From Epinephelus fuscoguttatus (taxonomy: Eukaryota > Chordata > Actinopteri > Perciformes > Serranidae): a stretch of DNA of 64,000 bases. Location of the stretch: positions 35,366,143 through 35,430,142 of the forward strand of contig NC_064761.1 of the NCBI RefSeq assembly GCF_011397635.1. Direction: 5' to 3'. Positions 1-13,510 of the stretch are shown piece by piece (positions within the stretch are counted from its first letter, which is position 1; every line of letters begins with the position of its first letter). The notes below the pieces were generated by a model that ran no database searches, had not been told where the DNA came from, and worked only from the letters and a program-made list of their open reading frames with translations. The translations under genes and the position numbers were made by a program.

Positions 1-2708
1 ACATTGAAAATCTTGCCAGCTCAAATTTTTAAACTTCATATGGAAAAAATAAAATAAATAAATAATAATTAAACATTTTTATGATTGAATCTGATTCAAC
101 TGACATAATTCTGAGTCGGGAGCAGCCCTAAAATTGTCCAAGAAATAACTGCAATAAACTATATCATTGTCATTTTGAGACCATTTTATGCCACTGATAC
201 AATAATAATACAATTAGGATTGAGTATCATCTCAGTATTTTTAATAGTACTGACCAACTTACTTTGATACTACCCAGTACTGATTCATGCTAAATTAATC
301 AGTGACAAATTTTGCTGCCTATGAGCGCACCTGGGTGAGAATCCAGTGAGCACTGGAGGTGGGAAGCTGCCCACAGAACTCTACGCTTTGGGATGCTTTG
401 CAGGGGAGACAACGGAGGAGTGCGAAATGCCACGCAGACAGGAAGTTGGCCAAGGAGCTTAGCCAGCTTCCAGGGAGCCAAAACTATCTCTGCAGCGCTG
501 ATGGTTTCTGGTCCTTTTATTTTTCTACTTTATTTAAGAAATACCCTGGTATCACTGCCAGTGTGTCGCTGCTGCTGCTCGCTGTATGTGCTTGTGGCCC
601 TCCACCCACAGACACGCACACACACCCATATTCTTATTGACTGTTGATGCTGGTTTTTTGTAATATTGTGGCGTATTTATTATGAATACGGTCCATTTGA
701 TGCTCATTTTCTTTATGTTTTTTGCTGTTTCTTCACTACAACAAATGCAACTGTAGCCAGTATCTCACTATCACTATCCTCACTAATATTTTAAAAAGCT
801 ACAAATTATACTCAGCAACAAAATAAGCCTGAAAAGCTGCAAATCAGAACGGAAGTACATGGAGTTGTTAACTAGAGATTAAACACTGTCTCATCGAGTT
901 GCACTGGTGTGAACCGGCAGGTTTTTAGGACGTTGCAGAACAGGGCATTGCAACTAGTTGCCTGTTTCAGCTTGCCTCGTTGCAAATCTTTGGTCTGAAC
1001 TGGGTTTACGATAACAAGACTGTCGATATTAACAGCCTACATTTATGTCTACCAGCAGTTCTTGAAGACCTCCATGCTAGAAAATAACTTTAAAGTCATG
1101 AAAACTAACTGTATGTGACAGTTTCCACAATGAAATCATTTTAGCCTATTTGTTTGTTTTTTTCTTTATGTATTTATATGCTGTTTTGTTGAAACAGTTT
1201 TTGAAAAAGAAAATCTAATCGTCGGTCAGAGGCAGCAGCCAAGTCCAGTGATAAATATAACAGTGCCAAATGAATGCTGGGGAATGTTGAACAGTATTTG
1301 TACAGCTGATAGAGTGTCTTGTTTTACTAATGCAGTCAGGGATTTGTCATGTAGTAGAAAATGTAATAAGCAACTAAAACCACAATCAGCAAATGTATTT
1401 CCAGAGGCTGTTTTTTTTCTCTCCCCTGGGTGAAGATGTCAGTGGTGCATCATCAGCTAGTGTATGGTAAACATAACACTGAAACAAACCACAGTCAAGT
1501 TTCTGGCCATTGATCTTCAGTCATTAGCTATGAGCTCATGGCGCCACTCAAAGGCCAGCAGGACTCTCAGGGTAATATAAGCACGTAACTCCACTATTGA
1601 TCCTCATACGCCCCTTTTTGTGTCAAACACTCTTAATAGAGGGTGTTAAAAAACATAATGGAACCGAGAAAAATGGTTCATCCAAACTGAGACTGCAGTG
1701 AGACTGAAGGTTATGATTCATTTAGTGTGGTAGACAGTTAAAGAGATTTATGAACAGCTGCTTTAATTTTGGCACCTGATTCAGATTTTCAGTCTTAGTT
1801 TTAGGGTGCTTTCAGACCTAGAGTTTCTTTGGTCTGAATCAGGGACTCATGTTGTTACACAGTTGTATAATTGCCTAGATTTGGTTCGTGTCCTCACGGT
1901 AGCATTTACAAGCGGACCAGATAAAATGCCTTGCACGAAAAAGCTGCTGTCGATTGGTCAGAATTTCCTTGCGTGAAAAATCCAGGAAGTAAACAAAACG
2001 TTGAAGAAGAGTACACTTGCAAGATAAATGTGACACTTTCTAATGTCACAATGGAGGGACAACCACGCAGGTTGATTTTAGCGCTGCTCATCATGGACTA
2101 TATTGCTGTCATTGTTCATTTTAGTTAAACCATACAGTTTGAAAACGAGGTGCGGCTCCAACTAGAAAACAATGTTTTGATGCACTGGATGTGTTGAATG
2201 TGCATATTAAGGCAGTACAGGAGGAGGTGCACATTAATAATCCTCCAGCATTGTAACATGCTCATGTGTCATGTGACTGCAGCTGGTTCGGATCAAGATT
2301 GGAACACGTTATCAAATCAAACAAACCACACCAGAGTTTGTTTGTAACTGGAGGAGACCACCTCTTCAGGAAGGTCTCTGTCAGATTGTGGTGGTGCAAT
2401 TGCTGTGTTCACACCTGCCCAAAGAAACCACACTTAGGGGGCAAACAAATTTGAGTTCGATTGAACCGAACCAAATGGGGCAGGTGTGAAAACACAGTTA
2501 GTCTCAGTTTTTTGACAAAAGTGGGTTTTACTTTTAGTCACATTTTGTCATTTGGTTATTGTTAATTTTACTCTAGTTTTAATCGACAAAAATGTAAAAT
2601 ATGGAATAATCTTAGAATCAGAAGGTTGTTGTTTTTTGGACAAGTTTTAACAGTTGTGTAGACACATTTTAACTGAAATACATTTGTGGCCCTACAATTT
2701 GAAAAAAA
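1..2708. other. Non-coding AT-rich DNA, no gene seen
   Basis: Short open frames only, none with domain-like composition. The region 2120-2480 (gaggtgcggctcc, ggaggagaccacctc, cctgcccaaagaaaccacac, gaaccgaaccaaatgg) has the look of a decayed MITE but no terminal repeats could be paired. Confidence 0.6.
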
Positions 2709-3090
2709 TTCATTCATTCATTCACTCATCTTCTAACCGCTTCATCCTCTTGAGGGTCGCGGGGGGGCTGGAGCCTATCCCAGCTGACATCGGGCGAGAG
2801 GCAGGGTACACCCTGGACAGGTCACCAGACTATCACAGGGCTGACACATAGAGACAGACAACCATTCACGCTCACATTCACACCTACGGACAATTTAGAG
2901 TTACCAATTAACCTAGTCCCCAATCTGCATGTCTTTGGACTGTGGGAGGAAGCCGGAGTGCCCGGAGAAAACCCACGCAGACACGGGGAGAACATGCAAA
3001 CTCCACACAGAAGGGCTCCCACGGCCGGGATCGAACCAGCTCTTGCTGAGAGGCGAGAGTGCTAACCACCACACCACTGTGCCGCCCCCC
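2709..3090 (-). mobile_element. tRNA-derived SINE, full length
   Basis: Read on the minus strand it starts GGCGGCACAGTGGTGTGGTGG with an A-box-like TGGTGTGGTGGTTAGCAC and a B-box GGTTCGATCCC, then a central domain containing CATGCAGATTGGGGAC, and ends in a (CATT)n-type tail at 2709-2735. The same element recurs at 43178-43544 and, truncated, at 41533-41597. The structure (tRNA head, conserved central domain, LINE-like tail) resembles V-SINE-type fish SINEs. Confidence 0.85.
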
Positions 3091-6000
3091 GGCTCAAACA
3101 TCATTGATCAATATCACGTGGACTACAAAACAGAAACCAGAAACCAGGGCTCTTCCGCTCTTCAAGATCAGGGATTTGCCTACAGACTCTACATTCACTG
3201 AATGTGAGTCTGTTTATAGAGACTACTGCTCTTTATACTGCATTAGTTTCTCTCAGCGTCAAGTATTGCCACAGATGGGTTTACTTTAGAGTTGAAAGTG
3301 TGCGCTAGCAATGAGAACGGGCAGAAATACATGCATCTCCCCAGTTAGCGGTAGTGCTTTTTATCTGTCAAGATTGTTTTGGTGTGAGTTGCTGAGTGTT
3401 TATGATATTGGCCAAAGAGATGTCTGCCTTCTCTCCAATATATTGGAACTCAATGGCACTTGGCATGTGGTGCTCAAAGCATTAAAAAATAAATAAATAC
3501 ATTTGAAAAACTCAACAGCAATGTCTCTTTCTGGAAATCATGACCCAGTTACTCAAGATAATCCACAGACCTTGTTGCGAGCAGTTTCATGTAGGACCTA
3601 TTTTCTTTCTACTGATCACTGTATCACTGTGCAGATGGAAGCGTGCATCCACTCATGGACTAGAGGCTCGTGTTTGTGACAGTACAAGATTTAAACAATA
3701 GTGTCGTCCTCGGCTGAGCTGTAACATTAGCTAGCTTACTGGTGCTAGGTGAGCTAGCAGTAGATGCTAAAATACAATGTGTGATTCTGCAGATGCATGC
3801 AGATTATCAAAAAAGATTTTGCTTTCAAACAGTAGTTAAACCGTTTGTCCATATCAAAATAATGATTGCTTTTTTAATCTGTTGATAAAAGTTAAATTTA
3901 TTTTGTCATTGTCTTTATTTTGAAAGGTAACTTTAATTTAATTTAAGTCTTGTTGTCTTCTGTTGATGAAATTAACACACACAGATAGTAAGACAGACAG
4001 CCAGACACTCAGGGAGACAAACAGACAGAAAGATAGATAGATTCCAATAACCCATCATAATTAACAGTAGTAATAAAATAATCCAAGTGGGGTTTACTTT
4101 AAAAAGAACTGTCAATCCAAATTAATGCAATAAACATCAAGGCAGACCATCTCTGAGCATCAGCATTTCCAATAAAATTTTCTTTCAGTGAAAAGATAAT
4201 TGGATGATTTCCTGAGTTCCTGAGATCTATTATAGAAAAAAACACTCACTTTCATTACACCAGACTTTGACATCATTTCAAGTTCTCATTTTACAAAAAA
4301 AAAAAATAAAAAAGTGAAACTGGAATGGAGCACAGTTCAACCCCTGGGCTAATAGTGGGGCCTTTTATCTGTAGCAGAAAAAAGTGTCTTTTGACAGAAA
4401 CAGCACCCTGAGTCTGGAGCGAGGAGGAGGAGGGAGAGTTCTGGGCATTGTCTCTCCAGAGGACACTAATGGGTTTTGGTGTCATGTGTTTTTCACTCAA
4501 CACTTGACACATGGAGCCGTTCTCCTTCAATCACCCCACTTTAATGTCCATTACGATGAGGTATGCCAAAGTAACGGGCTGACTTTCGGTCACTTAGATT
4601 GTCCAAAATGAGAGTCTATTTTAAAGACATCCCTCCTTTTTAAAATACCATCCTTTCTTTGCATCTTTGCACGCAAAGTTGTCTTAGTAGCACACACTGT
4701 ATCTAGTGTGTATGTGACATGATTTTGTAGTTTTAAGTGTGTAAGAGTCAATGTCTGCCTGTCAGGCTAACTTGGTGTCTGGCCATGTATGTAAGTAACA
4801 AGGAACTATTGCTTGTAATTCTCTTTCCAAGGCACTAGACTGTCTAATGAAGCCCTGAATGCCAATGAGGGCGGGGGAGGAGGCTTCACAGTATTTGGGG
4901 CAATAAAAGATGCATTTTATCTTAAGAAAAAAAAAAAACATTCTCCTGAAATACAACTTCTCCTTGTCCTTACCTGGCACAATTTAAATTATTGCTCCAT
5001 CCCAGTAAAGTAGGACACTCCATACCTCCTAATCCATTAGACAATTAATTTGGGAATTTAAAACATTGCTGCAGATTTCTGCCGAGCAGTTGTCGTAGTT
5101 CTACCAGACACAGAGCACTCGGGGGCAGTCCCTGAAACTTGAGTAGATGATTAAGTGCATTTCTGCTCCTGAGAAGAGATTATGTCTTGTGCTAGTGCCC
5201 GAGACAGAGGATGGAGCATGGCTGTGGAACTTGGCAATGGTCGAGGTACATTGAGATAATGATGTACCTGTCCTCAACAATAACGCTAATCATATCTCAC
5301 CTCTAGGGTATCGCTTTAAGGTCAGAACAAATTCACTACCATACATTAAGTCCTTGTATTGTTTTAATGAAGGTGCACGGATTCCTGCCGCTACCCATTG
5401 CACTTACACCTCAAATACCCCGTGTGTATAAATGCCTCCGAAATCTAATTCTCTTCTCAGTTAGGAGGAAAAAAACATGCTGGAATACAGTACACCTCAG
5501 AACACCAAACATTATGAGTAAGGAGATTGTGACATATAAGACCGCAGGCCCATTTTTAATGAATGCGAAACCTGGTTTACACTGAACCGCAGTCTAGTGC
5601 CCTAAAATTATAGCCATGCAACACCTTTCCACTCTGCACACTCATAAGGGCAGCAGCAGCACTCCAAATGTATGGGGCCACTGAAACGAGCATCTGTGTC
5701 GACGCCAGCGCCTGATGGGAGTTTTTCATAGAGGGAGCCATACAGATATATTTATGTTTCTCCCCCCATTACCAGAGCTTTAAATAATAAAGTAAAATAA
5801 ATAGCATCCATTAAACTGATCACATTGTGCTAACTCAAATTGTGTTTATTATGCTAATGGTACATGAAATTAAGAAAAAGACCTTGATGCCAGTGGATTT
5901 AATTAATGGGCTTTGGGAAAGGCACTGAGACATAATTCATTTCTGAGTAAGTAAGTCTCATTTGCAGTTCCATGGGTCCTCATGCCGCTGATTGCCTGAG

Positions 6001-7055
6001 TTATTCTTGCAGATGTGCTGCTCACAGCATGTCCCTCCATTAGAAATGAACACCTCATTATATAAACTACCTAATTAAACATAATACAGCTCCGCATTGA
6101 CTCATTAATGCGTAGCCCTCTTTTCTCTGAAGGAAAGAATGTGAGGGGGAAAAAGGGAGAGAGACGGAGATAAAGCAAATGAGAGATAGAGGAAGAAGAA
6201 AAGGCTGAACAGTGCAGGCGAGTCCACTCCAGTCCCATCGTACAAAATAGGATCTACATCCTTTCACAAATTTCAGCCATTGTTACAAGCACAATAAAAA
6301 AGTGGTGAAAACATTGGTTATAGGTGTGAACCGCACTGCTGAATACTGTTTTTACCCTCTCCAGATAGCTAATTATATTTGGTTAAACACAGGTGGGCAA
6401 CATTAAAATGTTCAGACAAATTGTATGTCACCTTTGTGTTAACGACCAAAGGCTAAAAACACCAGACAACACAAAGTCTGTTAGAAAAGTGAACTGGGGA
6501 AAAAAAAAAAAAAAAAAGGCCAGGCAAAAAGGAGATCAATGAATAAAATTGAGACCACTGTGGCTCCATCACCCCCAGAACCTAAAACAAACACTGGCTG
6601 TGTTACCCTCAATAATTCAACACTAATTGAAAAGAGACACACCACTTCAACAACCACAGTGCTGCAGAGTCATCAATCGTTGACATGCTCACACCGCTCC
6701 ATTCACTGCTTTGCATGGTGTGTGTATATAATAGGGTTGGCACTTTATACTGACCTCCCGATTCGATATGTATTGTGATTCTTAAGAAATGAGATTCTTC
6801 AAGTATTGCGATTTATTGTGATTTTTTTTAAATTTATTTTTTAAGTTGAATCAAACACTTCTAAAGAGTGTTTATCAATATATATCAATGCACATCTCAT
6901 GTCAGTCTGTCTGACTTTTATTTCAGCAGCTTCATATACTACAAAGAAAAGTGGTAAATAAACTGTTTATGGTCTTATTTTTAACTATTTCAATCCAGTT
7001 AAATACTTTGTGACTTTGCTCTATGAAAGGTACTGTATTAAATAAATAATTAACT
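3091..7055. other. Intergenic DNA, no gene; possible conserved element near 5.9-6.1 kb
   Basis: No coding segment recognised. Contains short imperfect (GACA/GATA)n runs at 3980-4045, an A-tract at 4296-4313 and an A18-like tract near 6500. The stretch 5860-6130 is rich in homeodomain-type TAAT/ATTA sites (ttaattaatgg, aattaaacataata, actcattaatgcg) with little low-complexity sequence. Around 6732-6860 (agggttggcac, attcgatatgtattgtgattc) is a likely decayed hAT-MITE end. Confidence 0.5.
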
Positions 7056-8468
7056 TGGGGCTGTCAAAATAACGCATTATTTTCAATTAATTAACCACAA
7101 ACGGCAAGATGGAACTGTTGATCGACGGGAAATTTCATGCCATCAGAGTACTTCAAGCCTGAAATATCAACTAGACACAAAGCATTTAGCAGCGAACCCG
7201 GAGGTCCAAGCTAGCACAGCCTCTGATGCTAGCGCTAGCAGCCAGTCTCATCAAGCCACGCTCGACCAGGCGTTCAGACACAAACTGAGGAAGTCTACCT
7301 GTGACTAACTAACTGCCTTACAAAATGGATTGCAATGAACTGCAGACTAGTGCTGCACGATTAATCTAATCGCAGTCGCAATCGCGATGTCAGGCTGTGC
7401 GATTACATAACTGCAAAAAGGCTGCGATTTGCGATTTAATGTAGGCTAAATAAATGTTAACATGTGTGCCTGTGAACGTGACTGCCTCTCCTGTAGTGTG
7501 TGGAGTTTGTTGACATCACACCCACAAGCTATCCTGGTGCGTGCAGCCGGCGTGCAGCAGTGACCGACACAGACGCTGAAGAAGAGAATGAGCACGACCA
7601 TGAACAGGCTGAGTTGGTGGCGAAAAAAATGTCAATGTACATGGTGATACTTTGGTTTCAGGTATGGCGACGCTGAACAGACGTGCTGTGAAAGTTAAAG
7701 TCGCCACGTCCCGCGGCAACACGACCAATCTATATCAGCACAGGGAAAAGTAGGAAGAGTGCATGCGAGAGAAAGCCAAGCCGTGTAACGTTTAAGACAA
7801 TGAGACAACTGAAAGCCACCAGAGCCTCATAAAACAACACCCAAGCACAGTTAAGCATACATTTGTAAGTGTCACAGGGAAATCGTATGGAAATTGGAAA
7901 ATCGGAAATCGTGTTGTGCTATGGCGCTGGAATTTGTCACTTACGTGACAACGCCTGAATGCAACACAGGCTGGCTCTGCTGTGTGTACAGTTCCATGCT
8001 GTGCTGCTGTGTGAGCAGCGTGTTTGACTGTGCTCACTCTGTTGATGGTCATTGACACACTGTCTGTCCATAACAATAACTATGTCAGGTCAGTGCCCCC
8101 CTAATATAATGTAGGGGAAACACTGAATCAAGCAAAAAGACTCATGATACCATTTATTTATTAATTACATTTTATTGTAATTATATTGTAATTGCAATCG
8201 CAAATCGAGATATTGTCCACCATAATCGCAATCGCACATTTTTACCAAATCATGCAGCACTACTGCAGACCAGTTTCAGTGGTAGAGGACAGGGGGACAA
8301 GTGTGTCCAAATCCAGCATAATTTACTACGACACATTTACAAAAATTCATTTCAATTGAAATTTTATTAAATACCTTCACAGTAAAAGGTGATGTATGCC
8401 GTTAATTTAGATTAATTAATCAGCTTGTGATTAATTAGATTAAAAAATTGTATGGCTTGACAGCCCTA
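7056..8468. mobile_element. Outer hAT-like element (interrupted by a second hAT)
   Basis: Terminal inverted repeats TGGGGCTGTCAAA (7056) and TTGACAGCCCTA (ending 8468). The flanking octamers aattaact (7048-7055) and aattcagt (8469-8476) agree at 6 of 8 positions, as expected of an old 8-bp hAT duplication. No transposase frame; non-autonomous. It contains a complete younger hAT at 7348-8262. Confidence 0.75.
7348..8262. mobile_element. Inner hAT element with perfect 8-bp target duplication
   Basis: Starts TAGTGCTGCACGATTAATC and ends with the inverted AAATCATGCAGCACTA; flanked by identical octamers ctgcagac at 7340-7347 and 8263-8270. Subterminal regions repeat CGCAATCGC-type motifs in both orientations. 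915 bp, no transposase frame, hence a MITE mobilised in trans. Because it sits inside the outer hAT it inserted later. Confidence 0.92.
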
Positions 8469-9510
8469 AATTCAGTTACACTTAATATACATAAAAATTG
8501 TTTAGTTACTTAATTAGTACATGTACAATAGAATTAATATAAAATACTTTTGTGGCGTCCACGACAATATCAACATTGACCATCAGTGATGATTTTTTTT
8601 TTTCTCAATATGCTTTTAAAATGGGTAAAATCTTGTATAAGTGCGTACAGCGCACTGATTTATTTGGCTCCTCACCTCGTGCTCTTTCTCTGTTTATCAG
8701 ACCACACAAGACAAGAATGGGATAGCTCATGTGCCCTACAGTCCCTCCACCTCACTCTACACTTGAAGGACACTATATGCCAGGAGAAGAGTGGGAGTAG
8801 ATAAAGAGGAGAGTGGGCGGAGGCTTCACAGCCGGAGCTTACATTAGTGTCTTGAATTCAGCCACTGTAATCTGTGTAACAGCAACAACAGAAAGTTTGC
8901 TGATCAGGTGGGGCCTTCACAATGGGCTGACTAAATTCCAGCTATTACAGCTGCTGAGGTCTGTGTCCTTGGACCGTCCACCATTTTCTACTTTCTTCCT
9001 TGCATAATTTGATTTTGCGAAGTAGGACATGTTGCTGGATCAACACCCACGTTGTGTTTATGGACCAACATTGCTATCAACCAATCACAGCCTTCTGACA
9101 TTATTGATATGTTAATCCTGCGCTTCGTTCAGAATTCCTGTACTCTTGAACGGGATCAAATTTTTCATACCTTCCTGTAATTTCATCGAGGTATATGGCA
9201 TATGACAGTATTTGTGTGCAGCACTACGCGTGTCGCTGCAGGCATGACACAGGCCGGCTGTTGACAGTTGGTCCTGCTATGTTTATCTCCACCACTCGCA
9301 GTAGTTTAGCTGCCTCTTGCACCAAACTGACCTCTGGAGGCACAAGATGTGCACTGCATGCAAATAATCCTCCCAACAGCCCCTCCAGAATGATGTTAAT
9401 GGGAAGATGAGTGTCTGAATTTATGATAGTATTGAAAACTATACTGTTGGAATTTTTAAATACCCTGGTACACCGTAATACCATGATACCACCCAAGCCT
9501 AGGGAACATG
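8469..9510. other. Intergenic DNA, nothing recognised
   Basis: Short AT-rich stretch with no gene, no paired terminal repeats and no tandem repeat of note. Confidence 0.6.
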
Positions 9511-9518
9511 GTAAAACC

Positions 9519-10719
9519 TAGGGCTGGGCGGTATGACAAAATTTTCATATCACGGTTTTAAGAAAAAATCATATCGGTTTCACGGAATTTCATGGTATAT
9601 TGCTCAGGTTCGGCCAACTTGACATGCTGCTGTGTTGTGCTATGGCCTATTCAAGTGCCGGAATTTGTTATTTACCTGACAACGCCTGAACGCAACACAC
9701 GCTCCGCTCCATTCATTTGGGCTCCACTGACTGCGTACGGAAGCGACACGTAGAGAAGCCAGCGGGGTTGTTTACCCTTTGCCGAACCGAGAGGCTGCAT
9801 GAAATGTTCAAGCATTTTCAACCTAATTTATTACATATATTTGACTGATCTACAAGTTTACTGTACTGTTTGTCATCTACTTGCTTTCAAATGTCTGCCA
9901 CAGACATTTGCACAATGTCACGGATAAACATGGGTAAATGCATGAAAAAAAAATCATCACATATCACCTCTGATAATGGTTTATTCATTTAAAAACACAT
10001 TGTGCTCGTTTAGCACACTAATTCATGTAGTTTTTATCTGCTGGAGGGTCACGTAGGGGAGCGCGACAAAAACAGAAGAGCCACGTAAAATAGAGAGTTG
10101 TCGCGCGACAGACGGGGGTTGTCGCACCACTCCCATTGCCGGTGAAGCCGCTGATTAACAGTGGGGGGCGAGCTGCTACGGGACTCGTGCTGCAGACGTG
10201 TCGCGCCGCTGACGTGCCCGGTGGAGCCTGGCCGTAACTGTCTCGGACTCGGGACGGGTCGTCTTCGGTCAGGAAAATGCAGCCCGAGCCGTGCTCTAGT
10301 GTGCTTACCTGTGTGTGTGCGCTTTGTCTGTGTGTGTGTGCGCTCGCGCATCAGGGCCAAAACTCCGCCCTGCGCGATACAGAGGACAGAGGAGAATTGT
10401 AAACGGCGGAGCGCCGCTGCTAGTTGCATATAGGGGAAACACTGCTCTTTTTGGTATGAGTTCTTCTGGGTCATTGTGTACAGTTGCTTTGCTCTCAGGA
10501 CTCTCTCCGGCAGCCATTCTCGCCTCTAAACTTTTCTATGCTCTCACTCTCACCCGTGGTGTGCAGCGGTGAAATAGGTCCCCGCTGAAACACTTTCCCG
10601 CCGCGCATGTTCCGGACGTTGTTTGGGCTATTCACCGGTATTGCGGTATATGAAAAATTCATATCATAACGAAAATAAATACCGGTTTTTGGTACAAACC
10701 GGTATACTGCCCAGCCCTA
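9519..10719. mobile_element. hAT element with perfect 8-bp target duplication and GC-rich interior
   Basis: Termini TAGGGCTGGGCGGTAT and ATACTGCCCAGCCCTA; identical octamers gtaaaacc flank at 9511-9518 and 10720-10727. 1201 bp. The subterminal parts are AT-rich, but 10040-10620 is GC- and CpG-rich and unlike its surroundings. No transposase domain was recognised in any frame; the 141-codon minus-strand frame 10474-10049 is Arg- and Thr-rich and probably follows from base composition. Confidence 0.92.
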
Positions 10720-10727
10720 GTAAAACC

Positions 10728-13150
10728 TGTCTGTTTAGATCAGCATGACTTGCTGCATTGATATTTTCAAGCATGGTGTCCACTGTTACTGTTGTCACTT
10801 TCTGTGACTTTTACATATTTTAGCTGTTATTTCAATATACACAACATGAGTCATTTTAGTTGCTCATTTTTAGTCAAAATGTACTGATTTCTATTATACA
10901 AGCTGCTGCATGTGTCCAGTTGCATTTCACCCACAAGCACAATGCCTGCATTGGCATGAAACAGGCTTCTAATAAGAATTTACCTTCCTAATTATGCTGC
11001 AGTTATGTCACAGCTTTATGGGGCTTTATGCCCTATGGTGTTTTCCAAATGTATAAACCAAGAACTCACCCTGGACTATAAACTCTATATTAAAAGTTTC
11101 CGCATAGTCACAAAGACAATTCACAACAATTGCAAATGCAGATAATTAGTCTGCGATTGCTAGAAATTAGGCCATTATGAAAACTGCAGCCACCCCCGCT
11201 GACAACTTCACTCCATGATTAACTGTTAATAATGCTGCCTTCCTGCAAAAGCACGGCTCCAACTGACTATGTTGCATCCACAGCAAGCCCAAATAACAGC
11301 ACAAAGTGACAAAAGAAACCACCAAGGCTTAGAGAATTCACATACTGTATCTTCTCCTTTATCCACGCCACAACATGCCTTTTGTTATCATTTTAACTAA
11401 GTTATCCCAATTCAACAGAGGCATCAAACCAAACCAGTGTAACAGAGGTAATCATCAAGAGCTCAGATGAATTTAAAGCAGCATCTCCACCTATTTATTA
11501 AGGGTCCGTCGGTTGCTCCTTTTTAGAACGTCATAACTAAAGAGGAGCATCAAAACATTTGGAGACAGCACTGAAATCACACTTGCAGATCAATCCACTT
11601 CTGCAGTTGATCAATATACCAAGTATGTTCAGTACATGCACAGATGTCTGTTTGGGAAATCAGACCATTCTTCACTTGGTGGCCCAACAGTCTAACATAC
11701 ACATCATATAACAAATGTCAAAATGTTATGGTTTTAAATCTGGTGGGGAACATTTGTAACATGTCCTCCATTTCTCTTTTAGGCCATATTTGCCAATTGC
11801 TTCACACACTCATAAAGATTAAAATGCAACAGGAACACAACGAATGTAAAAGACAGTAGCACTTACCTCCTTTGTCGAGAAGTGCTCTTTCCCCAGCTTG
11901 CCCAAGCTCAAAGAGAAGACTGGCTGCACCTATGAAAATAAAAATCAATTAGTATATATGTTGTTTTTACAAATATAATCTTAAGTCTATGCAACAACAC
12001 AGTTTAGTACAAATGTACAGTATTAAAAAGGGGCTACCCACCCCTATGACAACAAACCAAACCAGGGATGCATGAAATCTCGTGACGTCAACGGTATCGG
12101 CCATGTTGGCTTTAAAATGAACCAGCTCAACATGCCAAATTATCAAATGAGTGGTTACATAGCAGCATATCAGATGTCAGCAAAAAATCCAATATCATCC
12201 ATCCCTAGACAAAATCCACCGAAACCTCAAACTCAGTTAACACTGGTGAGATCGAACAGCACCCCCTTGATGCAGTTACCAATCAGGCCCTCTATTTTAA
12301 GGGGGACAAAACAAAAAAGGTCAACCTTTGTAAAGTTCTAGAAATAAATGTGGGTCTTATATTTAAAATGAGAAGAAGACCTAATATTTAGAGCCCATGT
12401 TCACGTTTGTTAGACGGTGACCTTAGTAATTATGACAGGAGCAAACGAGGAAGTCATGTGACGCAGTATAAAGAGCAATAGTTTGTGTAGGGACAAGGTC
12501 AGAATGGACGGATGGGTCAAACCCAGAAGACCACTGTTTGTGTCCTGTGCGAAAGTCCTGTTATGTTAACTCACATACGAAAGTTAACTTAAACAACATA
12601 CATAACTTACTACACATAAGTAACGTAAGTTAACATACATAACGTACTTACTTCCATACGTACCACACAACAAACACTTATTTTCACCCAAACCATCTTT
12701 CCAGTCTTTTCCTTAAACCCAGCTGCAACCCAACCCAACTGCAACCATTTCACAACAGTCATATCGTTTTGGGGCGTGTTGATCAAGAACATGAAAAACG
12801 ACAATGAGTTTGTCTGACATGGCATCACACTATACTATGTTCAGTTTTTCCCGGCAAGTATATATTTTTTTTTAGTGATTTTGAGCCCGTTTTTCAGCGG
12901 CAAAAAGCTGGTCAGAGTATTTGGATCGAGTTTGAACATAAGTTTTGAGGCAATGAAATTCTGTGTGACGGTGCGTGGTCCACTGAGATGGTACATGGCT
13001 CTGTCAATTTTAAATGCTCTGAGTAAGTAACCAGATGCTAACTTGCAAAATCCATCTTGTTCGTTAATGAAAACAAATTAAGATAATGCTGCTTCCTTTA
13101 TGTGATGTATTTCCTATTAAAGAAGGATATTGGGTCAGAGTAAACTGAAA
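10728..13150. other. Intergenic DNA; small hAT-like MITE remnant at 12062-12210
   Basis: No gene recognised. The segment 12062-12210 opens cagGGATGCATGAAAT, holds cggtatcggcc and closes CATCCATCCCTAG, resembling the ends of a hAT MITE, although no clean duplication was found. The rest is unremarkable AT-rich sequence. Confidence 0.45.
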
Positions 13151-13154
13151 AATA

Positions 13155-13510
13155 GACATTTCTGTTAAAGAGCAAGATCCTTTTTGTTTAACCAGAAAGA
13201 GTCCTGAAGTCACTATCGCCAAACCCACCAGACTCCATTGAAATAAACAGTAATTTTAGAGTGTATAGAGTCAGCAAATTTTAACATCCAACTGGATGAA
13301 TTAAGGGTTCATTTTAACCAAACCAGAATTGGTGACTGTTGTAACAGTAGAAAGATGAACCAAGATGGGTTCTGTCAGTTTTACTTTGTTTTTTGTCGAC
13401 TCTGAATGACGTATGTCTTTCAAATGGAGTCTGTTGGGTTTGGCGATGGTGATTTCAAGGCTGTTTCTAGTTAAACAAAAAGGATCTTACTTCTTCAACA
13501 AAAAGGTCTA
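13155..13510. mobile_element. Palindromic MITE
   Basis: Two arms in inverted order: 13175-13245 (aagatcctttttgtttaacc ... cgccaaaccca ... ctccattgaa) and 13400-13490 (ttcaaatggagtc ... tgggtttggcg ... gttaaacaaaaaggatctt). The roughly 150-bp centre is not paired. No coding potential. The element's exact termini could not be fixed. Confidence 0.75.

Noticed and set aside
10049..10474. 141-codon minus-strand ORF
   Set aside because: Lies inside a hAT element's GC-rich core; Arg/Thr/His-rich composition follows base composition, and there is no family resemblance.
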